From Microbacterium esteraromaticum (GTDB lineage Bacteria; Actinomycetota; Actinomycetes; Actinomycetales; Microbacteriaceae), in the NCBI RefSeq assembly GCF_016907315.1, contig NZ_JAFBBS010000001.1:2046001-2110000 (forward strand): a stretch of DNA of 64,000 nt. Reading direction: 5' to 3'. Shown piece by piece: positions 17,600 to 25,447 of the stretch (position 1 is the stretch's first letter; the number at the start of each line of letters is the position of its first letter). The notes under the pieces were generated by a model, which was given only the letters and a program-made list of their open reading frames with translations, searched no databases and had not been told where the DNA came from. Position numbers and translations under genes: made by a program.

Positions 17600-18562
17600 A
17601 TGGCTCAGCTCACCGAGGCAGAGCGGATGCCGCAGGTCACCCCTGCGGCATCCGCCCAGCCCATGCGCAAGGAGGCGGCGTGGCGCCGCCGCGACCGACT
17701 CTGGGGGTACGTCTTCGTCGGCCCCCAGCTGATCGGCATGGGACTGTTCGTCGTCCTGCCGTTCGTGGCGAGCCTCGTGCTCGCCTTCGCGGACTGGGAC
17801 GGCCTCGGTGAGCTGACATGGGTCGGCCTCGACAACTTCGTCGATCAGCTGCAGGACCCGCTTCTCGGCCGCTCGATCCTCAACACCCTGCTCATCGCGA
17901 TCATCACCGTCCCCATCGGCCTCGCCCTTGCAGTGATCGTCGCGGTGGCGCTCGAGAAGCTGAAGACCCGCGCGCTGTACCTGGTGCTCTTCTTCTCGCC
18001 CGTGGTCACCGCGACCGTCGCGATCGCCATGATCTGGCAGCAGATGTTCCGGGTCGACGGCGTGCTCTCGACCACCATCGCCCGCGTGTTCGGCATCGAC
18101 CCGCCGAACTGGCTGCAGGACCCGCGCCTGGCGCTGCTGGCGGTGTGCATCGTGACGATCTGGTCGTCGCTCGGCCTCAACGTCGTGATCTTCCTCGCCG
18201 GTCTGCAGAACATCTCGCCGTCCGTTATCGAGGCCGCCCGCATCGACGGCGCAGGTGCCGTGCGGCTGCTGCTCAGCATCCGCCTGCCCCTGCTCTCGCC
18301 CATCGTGTTCTTCTCGTCGGTGATCGCCTTCATCTCGTCTCTGCAGACCTTCGACATCGTCTACGTGCTCGTCTCGGGCGGCGGACCCGACAACGCGACC
18401 AGGACGATCGTCTACCACATCTACGATCTCGGCTTCGGGCGCTTCGAGTTCGGCCTGTCGAGCGCAGCGAGCATCATCCTGCTGCTGCTCACGCTCATCA
18501 TCACGGCTGTGCAGTTCGGCGCCCAGAAGAAGTTCGTGCACTACGAGGACGACCCGGAATGA
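17600..18562 (+). CDS. CUT1 sugar ABC transporter permease (MalF type)
   Basis: 320-residue inner-membrane permease with six predicted helices; the first follows RRDRLWGYVFVGPQL. The EAA loop is EAARIDGAGAVRLLLSIRLPLL. The gene starts two bases after the binding-protein stop and overlaps the second permease by four bases. No ATPase is encoded in the operon, so it probably uses a shared MsiK/MalK-like ATPase elsewhere, as is usual for actinobacterial CUT1 systems. Confidence 0.93.
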   Translation: MAQLTEAERMPQVTPAASAQPMRKEAAWRRRDRLWGYVFVGPQLIGMGLFVVLPFVASLVLAFADWDGLGELTWVGLDNFVDQLQDPLLGRSILNTLLIAIITVPIGLALAVIVAVALEKLKTRALYLVLFFSPVVTATVAIAMIWQQMFRVDGVLSTTIARVFGIDPPNWLQDPRLALLAVCIVTIWSSLGLNVVIFLAGLQNISPSVIEAARIDGAGAVRLLLSIRLPLLSPIVFFSSVIAFISSLQTFDIVYVLVSGGGPDNATRTIVYHIYDLGFGRFEFGLSSAASIILLLLTLIITAVQFGAQKKFVHYEDDPE

Positions 18563-19500
18563 GCGGCACCATGACATCTCCGCTGACCGAGGGCCGCCAG
18601 GGCCCGCCCACCGGCTCGACGATCGCGATCGTCGCACCCGGTTCGACGCGCGGCCGCCCCGGCGGCGCGGCGAGGCGCCGCCGCGGACCCGTGCTGCTGC
18701 ACATCGTCCTGATCATCGCCGGCATCTCGATGGTCTTCCCGTTCATCTGGATGGTGCTGACCTCGTTCAAGACGCTGCCGCAGCTGCTGCAGAACCCGCT
18801 CGAGTTCCTGCCGAACCCGTGGACGGTCGACAACTACAGCGAGGCCTGGAACGCTGTGCCCTTCGGGCAGGCGTACCTGAACAGCGCGTACATCACCGTG
18901 CTGGTCGTCGTCGGCACCCTCATCACCGCGTCGATGGCGGGGTACGCGTTCGCGCGCATCCGCTTCAAGGGCAGCAAGGTGCTCTTCATCGTCTTCCTCG
19001 CGACGCAGATGATCCCCGCGCAGGTCACGCTGATCCCCTTCTACCTGCTGATGTCGAACCTCGGCTGGGTCGACTCGCACCTCGCGCTGATCGTCCCAGG
19101 CATGATCGCCAACCCGTTCGCCGTGTTCCTCATGCGCCAGTTCGTGCTCTCGCTGCCGAAGGAGCTCGAGGAGGCGGCCCTCGTCGACGGTGCAGGGCGA
19201 CTGCGCACCTTCTTCAGCATCGTGCTGCCGAACCTGCGTCCTGGCCTCGCTGCGCTCGCGATCATCACCGCGCTCGGCGTGTGGAACGCCTTCCTGTTCC
19301 CGCTCGTGCTGCTGAACTCCCCCGACCTGTTCACGGTGCCGCTGCTGCTCACCTCGTTCCAGGGCCAGCATGGCTCGATCAACTACGGTCTCGTGATGGC
19401 GGCCTCGGCGATCGCCACCGTGCCGATGCTCATCGTGTTCGTGATCGGTCAGCGCAAGATCCTCAACAGCATGGCCGCGTCGGGGCTGGGCGGTCGATGA
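18559..19500 (+). CDS. CUT1 sugar ABC transporter permease (MalG type)
   Basis: 313-residue second permease. The ATG at 18559 overlaps the previous stop. A Pro/Gly/Arg-rich cytoplasmic N terminus of about 45 residues precedes the first helix (LLHIVLIIAGISMVFPFIW). The EAA loop reads EEAALVDGAGRLRTFFSIVLP. It forms a heterodimer with the upstream MalF-type protein. The stop overlaps the start of the GH63-like hydrolase gene. Confidence 0.93.
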   Translation: MSGTMTSPLTEGRQGPPTGSTIAIVAPGSTRGRPGGAARRRRGPVLLHIVLIIAGISMVFPFIWMVLTSFKTLPQLLQNPLEFLPNPWTVDNYSEAWNAVPFGQAYLNSAYITVLVVVGTLITASMAGYAFARIRFKGSKVLFIVFLATQMIPAQVTLIPFYLLMSNLGWVDSHLALIVPGMIANPFAVFLMRQFVLSLPKELEEAALVDGAGRLRTFFSIVLPNLRPGLAALAIITALGVWNAFLFPLVLLNSPDLFTVPLLLTSFQGQHGSINYGLVMAASAIATVPMLIVFVIGQRKILNSMAASGLGGR

Positions 19501-21185
19501 TGGCTGATGCCCTCACGCCGGATGCCGTGCTGCCGGATGCCATGACGCTCGCCGCGCTCGCCGGCCGACACCTCGACCTGGTCACCGCACCGTTCACGCT
19601 GCCGCGCTCGCGCGTGCTCGTGTTCCGCGCCGAAGACGGCGAGGGCGTGCGCGTGCACACCTCGGAGTACGAGAAGCGGCTGAGCGCCTGCCGGGTGCTG
19701 GATGCCGTACGTGTGACGGATGCCGAGGGCCGTGCGCTCCCCGTGTCCGACGTGCAGCCGCACCGCATCGCCTTCGGCGACGGCGCTGTCGAGACCGTCA
19801 CCCTCACCTTCGACGGTGCGGGCGCACTGAGCATCGGCGGCGTAGACGATGCGCACGTGACCCTCGCCCACCCGAACGGCCGCCTGGAGGAGCATGCGCT
19901 CTCGGACGCCGGCATCCGGATCCGCGTCGGGGCCGATCGCTCGGTCGCCGTCGAGCGGGGCGACCACCCTGCCGCGCTCGCCGCGTGCGAGCGGCAGTGG
20001 CTCGAGTGGTTCGCGAAGTGCCCCCTCGTGCGCGACGACCTGCAGCAGATGGCCGCGTTCTGCTGGTGGGTGCTCGGTGCGAACATCGTCGAGCTGCCGT
20101 CGCTCGGCGATGCCCGCGCGGTCGTGCCGTCGAAGATCGGCTACGTGGGGCTGTGGCAGTGGGACGCCTACTTCATCGCCGTGGGCCTTCGGCACGGAGA
20201 TCCCGAGCTCGCCCGCGAGCAGCTCGAGATCGCCTTCCGCTTCCCGAGCGACGACGGGCAGCTTCCCGATGTCGTGCATGAGGAGGGCATCCTGGCGACC
20301 AGCGATGACCTTCCCGACAGCGACCGGGCGAACCTGCGCCGTGCCGGCTCGCAGATCGCCGACCCGTCGAGGCCCGTGCCGCTCACCAAGCCGCCTCTGG
20401 CCGCCTGGGCGCTGGGCAAGGTGCTCGAGGTCGAGGATGCGCCCGAGTGGGCGCGCGAGCAGCTGGGGCGGGTGATCCGGTCGCAGGACTGGTGGTTCGC
20501 CGGCTCCGATCTCGACGGCGACGGGATGCCCGAGTACGGCCACCCCTATTCATCGGGTCTCGACGACAGTCCCATCTTCGACGGGCCGATCCCGACCGCG
20601 GCGCCCGACCTCGGCGCGTATCTCGTGTGTCAGGACCGTGAGATCGCGGCTCTGCTCCGCCGGTATGAGCCGGATGCCGAGACGGCCCGCTTCCTCTCCC
20701 GCGCCGAGCGCACGCAGTCGCTGCTCGACGAGATGTGGGATGCCGATGCCGGTCGCTTCCTCGCCCGCGGGGCGGGTGAGGAGATCCGCTCGGACACCGT
20801 CGTGGGGCTCATGCCGCTGCTCACGGGCACGCTGCCCGAGGGCATCCGGGACTCGCTGCGCACAGCCGTCGACGACCCGGCCCGCTTCGCGCTCGAGTGG
20901 GGCCTGCCGACCGTCGCCGCCTCCGATCCCGACTTCTCGCCTGAGCGCATGTGGCGCGGGCCGGTCTGGGTCAACACGAGTGCCCTGGTCGCCGATGGGC
21001 TCGAGGCCTCTGGTTTCCCGCAGCGCGCTCGCGAGCTGCGCGAGCAGACCGTGCGCCTCGTGGTGCACGGCGGGGGCCCGCACGAGTACTACAACCCGCG
21101 CACGGGGCTGAAGGCCGAGCGCGCCACGACGGCCTTCGGCTGGTCGGCGGCGCTGTTCATCGACCTCGCCGTCGCGCTCAGCTGA
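19497..21185 (+). CDS. GH63/mannosylglycerate-hydrolase-like glycosidase
   Basis: Cytoplasmic glycoside hydrolase of 562 residues with an (alpha/alpha)6 barrel of the GH63/MGH type. The N-terminal 170 residues form a beta-rich domain. The barrel shows the signature GYVGLWQWDAYFIAVGL with the probable catalytic Asp, then MWRGPVWVNTSALVADGL and GPHEYYNPRTGLKAER with the probable catalytic Glu. Related enzymes hydrolyse mannosylglycerate, glucosylglycerate or alpha-glucosides; trehalase-like activity is an alternative. Two ATGs (19497, 19500) overlap the permease stop. It likely cleaves the sugar imported by this operon. Confidence 0.82.
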   Translation: MMADALTPDAVLPDAMTLAALAGRHLDLVTAPFTLPRSRVLVFRAEDGEGVRVHTSEYEKRLSACRVLDAVRVTDAEGRALPVSDVQPHRIAFGDGAVETVTLTFDGAGALSIGGVDDAHVTLAHPNGRLEEHALSDAGIRIRVGADRSVAVERGDHPAALAACERQWLEWFAKCPLVRDDLQQMAAFCWWVLGANIVELPSLGDARAVVPSKIGYVGLWQWDAYFIAVGLRHGDPELAREQLEIAFRFPSDDGQLPDVVHEEGILATSDDLPDSDRANLRRAGSQIADPSRPVPLTKPPLAAWALGKVLEVEDAPEWAREQLGRVIRSQDWWFAGSDLDGDGMPEYGHPYSSGLDDSPIFDGPIPTAAPDLGAYLVCQDREIAALLRRYEPDAETARFLSRAERTQSLLDEMWDADAGRFLARGAGEEIRSDTVVGLMPLLTGTLPEGIRDSLRTAVDDPARFALEWGLPTVAASDPDFSPERMWRGPVWVNTSALVADGLEASGFPQRARELREQTVRLVVHGGGPHEYYNPRTGLKAERATTAFGWSAALFIDLAVALS

Positions 21186-21237
21186 CCCCTTTCGCGCGCG
21201 CTCCGCGCCCGCGGATGCGCGTCGAGCCCGCACCCCG

Positions 21238-21272
21238 GATGCCGGGCGGATCCCTCCGATCCGCCCGGCATC
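21238..21272 (+). terminator. Hairpin terminator after the GH63-like gene
   Basis: GATGCCGGGCGGATC and its exact complement flank a five-base loop (CCTCC), a perfect 15-bp stem 52 bases after the stop codon. There is no U-tract, which is usual for actinobacterial hairpins. Confidence 0.75.
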
Positions 21273-21353
21273 TGCCGTTCCCGGGCCCTTCTCCTCCCGC
21301 AGCGGGCCGGTCTCTACCAGCGACACCGCTCGCTGGTGTTATCGTCACCACGC

Positions 21354-21373
21354 GTGTACTGTATGCAATATCC
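21354..21373. promoter_or_regulatory. GntR-type operator O3 (second CUT1 sugar operon)
   Basis: GTGTACTGTATGCAATATCC aligns with operators O2 and O4, retaining the left half GTGTNCTGTAT and a degenerate right half. It is 20 bases upstream of the binding-protein ATG, so it overlaps the leader or promoter. Confidence 0.6.
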
Positions 21374-21393
21374 AATTACGTGACGAGGAGGTC

Positions 21394-22713
21394 ATGATGA
21401 AGCGACGCGGGATGCTGGCAGCCGCACTCACTGCGACGGCGGCGGTCGCCCTGACGGGATGCGCGTTCGGAGGCGGAGCCCCCACATCCGGCGGTGCGGA
21501 CCTCGAGAAGGACGCCGCAGCCTCCGGAGAGATCACCATCTGGTCGTGGGATGTCGCCGCGACCGCGCTCGAGCGGCTCGGCGCGGAGTACGAGAAGCAG
21601 CACGACGGGGTCACGATCACCGTGGTCGACATCGGCTACGACAACGCGTACGACAAGATCTCGGTCGGACTGCAGGCCGGAACCGGCCTCCCCGACATCA
21701 TCACGCTGGAGACCGACAAGAACCAGAGCTACCTGAGCCAGTTCCCGAAGGCGTTCACCGACCTGTCTCCGGTGTTCGGCGATGCGAAGGACGACTTCGA
21801 CCCGTTCAAGTGGGACACCGGCACCGACGAAGACGGCAAGCTGCGCATGGTGCCGTGGGACTCCGGCACCGTCGGCCTCTTCTACCGCACCGACTACTTC
21901 GAGGCGGCCGGCGTCGACCCGGCATCGGTCACCACGTGGGACGACCTGGTCGCGGCGGGCGAGAAGATCAAGGCCGAGACCGGCAAGACGCTGCTCACCG
22001 CCGACCTCTCGGCAGGCGGCCCGTTCTCGATGATGCTGCAGCAGCAGGGTCAGGGCCTCTTCGACGAGAACGGCGACATCGCCGTCAACAGCCCCGAAGC
22101 GGTGCAGACGCTGACTCTGCTGCAGAGCATGCAGCAGAAGGGCCTGATCAAGAACGCCAAGGGATGGGACGCGAGCGTCACGAGCGCGAAGGACGGCGAC
22201 TCGGCCGTCACCCCCGAGGCGGTCTGGTGGATCGGCACGCTCGAGGGTGAGGCGCCCGAGCTCTCGGGCACGTACGCCGTGCGCGAGCTGCCCGTCTTCG
22301 CCGCGGGCGATGCCGCGACGTCGAACAACGGCGGATCCGGGCTCGCCATCCCCACGCAGGCGAAGAACCCGCAGCTGGCGGCGGACTTCATGGAGTTCGT
22401 GCTGGCGGATGCCGAGAACCAGGCCGGCATGATGAAGGCCGAGGGCCTGTTCCCCTCGTACCTGCCGGCCTTCGAGTCCGACTACTTCCAGCAGCCGAGC
22501 GAGTACTTCAGCGGCCAGCAGGTCTTCCAGACTTTCGGCGTGCTGACGAAGCAGATCCCGACGATCACCTTCACCTCCGACCAGTCGGTGGCGGCCGACG
22601 CCGTCTCGAACGCGGTCGCAGCGGCCGTGCTCAACGGCGAGGACCCGAAGAAGGCGCTCGACGACGCGGCGGCGCAGATCGCGAACTCGACAGGTCGGAA
22701 GATCGCGGACTGA
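21394..22713 (+). CDS. CUT1 sugar ABC transporter substrate-binding lipoprotein (second system)
   Basis: 439-residue SBP_bac_1 lipoprotein. The start follows AGGAGG; the signal peptide ends in lipobox LTGC near residue 23. Typical segments are GEITIWSWDVAATALERLGAEYEKQHDGV split over the first lobe, GLQAGTGLPDIITLE at the hinge, and WDSGTVGLFYRTDYFEAAGVDP. It differs clearly from the protein at 16284, so a different glycoside ligand is likely. First gene of a three-gene transporter operon. Confidence 0.92.
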   Translation: MMKRRGMLAAALTATAAVALTGCAFGGGAPTSGGADLEKDAAASGEITIWSWDVAATALERLGAEYEKQHDGVTITVVDIGYDNAYDKISVGLQAGTGLPDIITLETDKNQSYLSQFPKAFTDLSPVFGDAKDDFDPFKWDTGTDEDGKLRMVPWDSGTVGLFYRTDYFEAAGVDPASVTTWDDLVAAGEKIKAETGKTLLTADLSAGGPFSMMLQQQGQGLFDENGDIAVNSPEAVQTLTLLQSMQQKGLIKNAKGWDASVTSAKDGDSAVTPEAVWWIGTLEGEAPELSGTYAVRELPVFAAGDAATSNNGGSGLAIPTQAKNPQLAADFMEFVLADAENQAGMMKAEGLFPSYLPAFESDYFQQPSEYFSGQQVFQTFGVLTKQIPTITFTSDQSVAADAVSNAVAAAVLNGEDPKKALDDAAAQIANSTGRKIAD

Positions 22714-23657
22714 TGGCCGTCGTCAGTCCCACCCGGGGTGACGCCGTCACGCGGCGCGCCCCGGGGCCCGCCCGAGGGGCAGGATCAGGGCGCCGGTTCG
22801 GTGCCCGCATGCAGCGACCGGGCATGTGGTTCGTCCTGCCCGCCGCCGCTCTGCTCGTCATCTTCTTCGCCTATCCGCTCGCGGTCTCGCTCATGCAGAG
22901 CTTCTTCCGCACCGAGGGGGGCGTCTCGACCTTCGTCGGTCTCGACCAGTACGCCCGGATGCTGCGCGACCCGCTCGTCGCGAAGAGCCTCGGCAACGCG
23001 CTGCTGATCCTCGTCGTGCAGGTGCCGCTGATGATCGCGCTCGCCGTCGGACTGGCCTACCTGCTGAACCAGTCGTGGCTGAGGTTCCGCTCGGGCTTCC
23101 GGCTCATCACCTTCCTGCCCGCCATCACGACTCTCGTCGCGTACTCGGTGGTGTTCCGCGTGATCATGACGACCGACGGCGGCCTGCTGAACCAGGCGCT
23201 CGGGCTGTTCGGCGCTGGTCCGATTGACTGGCTGAACAACGACTTCTGGGCGCGCGTCGCCGTGATCGCCTCGATCACGTGGCGCTGGACCGGCTACAAC
23301 ATGGTGATCATCCTCGCCGGTCTGCAGGCCATCCCGCCCGAGCTGTACGAGGCGGCTCGCATCGACGGCGCTGGGCGCTGGCAGACGTTCTGGCACGTCG
23401 TCGTGCCGCAGCTGCGCCCGGTGCTGATCTTCACCAGCGTCACCTCGACCATCGGGGCGCTGCAGCTGTTCGACGAGAACTTCATCCTGACGGGCGGCGG
23501 ACCCAACAACGCCACGCTCACGCCGGTGCTGTACCTGTACAAGATCGGCTTCCAGCAGTTCGACTTCGGCTACGCGAGCGCCATCGCCTGGATGCTCGTC
23601 CTGCTCACCGCGATCATCGCGCTCGTCCAGTTCCGCATCATGAGGGAGAAGCCGTGA
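22713..23657 (+). CDS. CUT1 sugar ABC transporter permease (MalF type, second system)
   Basis: 314-residue permease whose ATG overlaps the binding-protein stop by one base. A basic, Gly/Arg-rich N terminus of about 35 residues precedes the first helix (MWFVLPAAALLVIFFAYPLA). The EAA loop is EAARIDGAGRWQTFWHVVVPQL. Six predicted helices. Overlaps the next permease by four bases. Confidence 0.93.
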   Translation: MAVVSPTRGDAVTRRAPGPARGAGSGRRFGARMQRPGMWFVLPAAALLVIFFAYPLAVSLMQSFFRTEGGVSTFVGLDQYARMLRDPLVAKSLGNALLILVVQVPLMIALAVGLAYLLNQSWLRFRSGFRLITFLPAITTLVAYSVVFRVIMTTDGGLLNQALGLFGAGPIDWLNNDFWARVAVIASITWRWTGYNMVIILAGLQAIPPELYEAARIDGAGRWQTFWHVVVPQLRPVLIFTSVTSTIGALQLFDENFILTGGGPNNATLTPVLYLYKIGFQQFDFGYASAIAWMLVLLTAIIALVQFRIMREKP

Positions 23658-24547
23658 CCACTCAGCTGATCACGACCGGAAGAGCGCGCCGCACGGGCGT
23701 TCCCGAGCGCCGCGGCGAACCGCTCGCGCGCCGGATCGTGCTGCGCGCGCCTGTCTACGCGCTGCTCGTCTTCGCCGGCATCCTGGCCCTCGTGCCGTTC
23801 CTGTGGATGGTCATCGCCTCGACGCACAAGACCTCGGATCTGTTCGTCACCCCGCTGCCGCTGCTGCCAGGCGGGGAGTTCTGGCAGAACCTCGGCCGTC
23901 TGCAGGAGAGCATCGGGTTCGGGCAGGTGATGCTCAACAGCGTGCTCGTCGCGGTGATCTACACCGTGTTCAGCGCGATCGTCAGCGTGATGTGCGGCTA
24001 CGGCCTCGCGACCTACCGCTTCCGCGGGCGGGGGGTGCTGCTCGGGGTCATCCTCGTGACCATGATGATCCCCATGCAGGTGCTGCTCGTTCCGCTGTTC
24101 CAGATGATGGCGAGCGTCGGCTGGATCGACAGCTATCAGGCGCTCATCGTGCCGTTCCTGGCGAACGCCTTCGGCATCTTCCTCATGCGCCAGGGCTTCC
24201 TCGACTTCCCGGTCACGCTCATCGAGGCGGCGCGCATCGACGGGGCCTCCGAGCTGCGCACGTTCTACCGGATCGTGCTTCCGGTGGCGCGGCCGCAGAT
24301 CGCGGCGCTGATCATCTACACCTTCATCAGCCAGTGGAACTCGTTCATCTGGCCGCTGCTCATGCTGAACACCGAGTCGAACTACACGATCCCGGTGGCG
24401 CTGAACACGATGATCGGCCTCAGCCGGGTCGACTACTCCGGGCTCATGCTCGGCTCGCTGCTGGCCACCCTGCCGCTGTTCATCCTGTTCCTGGTCTTCC
24501 AGAAGCAGTTCGTCGCCGGCCTGCTCGGCGGCGCGGTGAAGGGCTGA
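23654..24547 (+). CDS. CUT1 sugar ABC transporter permease (MalG type, second system)
   Basis: 297-residue permease with a GTG start overlapping the previous stop (GTGA). Six predicted helices; EAA loop EAARIDGASELRTFYRIVLP. Like the first CUT1 system it has no ATPase in its operon and presumably shares a general MsiK-like one. A strong hairpin follows 35 bases after the stop. Confidence 0.93.
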   Translation: MTTQLITTGRARRTGVPERRGEPLARRIVLRAPVYALLVFAGILALVPFLWMVIASTHKTSDLFVTPLPLLPGGEFWQNLGRLQESIGFGQVMLNSVLVAVIYTVFSAIVSVMCGYGLATYRFRGRGVLLGVILVTMMIPMQVLLVPLFQMMASVGWIDSYQALIVPFLANAFGIFLMRQGFLDFPVTLIEAARIDGASELRTFYRIVLPVARPQIAALIIYTFISQWNSFIWPLLMLNTESNYTIPVALNTMIGLSRVDYSGLMLGSLLATLPLFILFLVFQKQFVAGLLGGAVKG

Positions 24548-24581
24548 CGCCGGCAGACGGATGCCGGTCGGCGGACACGCC

Positions 24582-24618
24582 GGATGCCGGACGGATCCCC
24601 GCGATCGGTCCGGCATCC
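24582..24618 (+). terminator. Hairpin terminator after the second CUT1 operon
   Basis: A 16-bp stem with one mismatch (arms 24582-24597 and 24603-24618, five-base loop). The arms resemble those of the terminator at 21238 (GGATGCCGG.CGGATC). It faces the 3' end of the convergent GntR gene and can serve both. Confidence 0.7.
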
Positions 24619-24671
24619 TGCATGTCGGCGCCGCGTCTCGTCACGGGCGGCCGTGCCGCCGAAACCGCGGC

Positions 24672-25328
24672 TCAGGCGGTGAAGTACGCCGAGGACGCGT
24701 TGTCGAGGATGCGGCGCATGCCCTGCATCCAGTTGACCTTCAGCGCCTCCACGGCGGCGGGCACATCGCCCTCGGCGAGGGCGCGGGCGATCGCCGCGTG
24801 CTCTGCCGCGACGCGCTCGACCTTGACGTCCTCGGCGACGAGAAGCGACTCGTAACGGTGGAACGAGCCGCGCACGCTCTCGATCACGTCGAGCAGGCGC
24901 TTGTTGGGGCACACCGAGAGCATGACCGCGTGCCACTCATCGTCACGGCTGATCACGAGGCTGTGCTCGACGAGCTCGTCCTTGAAGGCATCCGCCAGGG
25001 CGACCAGGCGCTCGCCGACCTTCTTCAGCTCATCGATCGGCGACAGCTCGAGGGCCAGGCTCTCGAGAGCGGCCATGACGGGGGCGAGGTCCTCGAACTC
25101 CCCGGCGCTGAGCGGAACGAACCGGAATCCCTTGCCGTTCTCGCTGGTGATCTGGCCTTCTGACTCGAGGGCGATCAGCGCCTCACGCAGGGGAGTGCGG
25201 CTCACGCCGAGCTCCGCGGCGAGCTGAACCTCGTTGATGCTCTCGCCGGGCTTCGCCAGCCCCGTGCGCATGCGCGCGAGCAGCTCGTCGCGCACCTGAG
25301 ACCTGAGGTTCTTCCGTTCGATCGCCAT
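24672..25328 (-). CDS. GntR-family regulator with FCD domain
   Basis: 218-residue FadR-type GntR regulator. The winged helix-turn-helix spans about residues 8-70 (ELLARMRTGLAKPGESINEV, LGVSRTPLREALIALESEG). The all-helical FCD ligand domain (about 78-210) keeps the Asp-x3-His of RDDEWHAVM and the His of AAEHAAIARAL, but a third His normally near the end is not evident (KVNWMQGMRR). GGGAGGG precedes the ATG. It diverges from the GH42 operon across a 119-base gap holding operator O4. Matching palindromes at three other operons here make it the likely local regulator; effector unknown. Confidence 0.9.
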   Translation of the reverse strand: MAIERKNLRSQVRDELLARMRTGLAKPGESINEVQLAAELGVSRTPLREALIALESEGQITSENGKGFRFVPLSAGEFEDLAPVMAALESLALELSPIDELKKVGERLVALADAFKDELVEHSLVISRDDEWHAVMLSVCPNKRLLDVIESVRGSFHRYESLLVAEDVKVERVAAEHAAIARALAEGDVPAAVEALKVNWMQGMRRILDNASSAYFTA

Positions 25329-25383
25329 GTCGTTCCCTCCCGAGCGTCAGCCTACGGCTTGACCGGTCCCCGGATTCGCCCTA

Positions 25384-25403
25384 GTGTTGTGTATACAGAA
25401 TAC
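25384..25403. promoter_or_regulatory. GntR-type operator O4 (GntR gene / GH42 operon)
   Basis: GTGTTGTGTATACAGAATAC, a near-perfect palindrome matching O2, between the divergent GntR gene and the GH42 operon. This position suggests autoregulation and control of the five-gene operon. Confidence 0.75.
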
Positions 25404-25447
25404 ATTGGACAATGCATCTCGTCCACACATCTCAGTGAGGAGCCCCC

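Noticed and set aside
25329-25447. Possible glycine riboswitch for the GcvP-like operon
   Set aside because: The 119-base gap holds the GntR operator and a ribosome site for GH42; there is no room or motif for a glycine aptamer.
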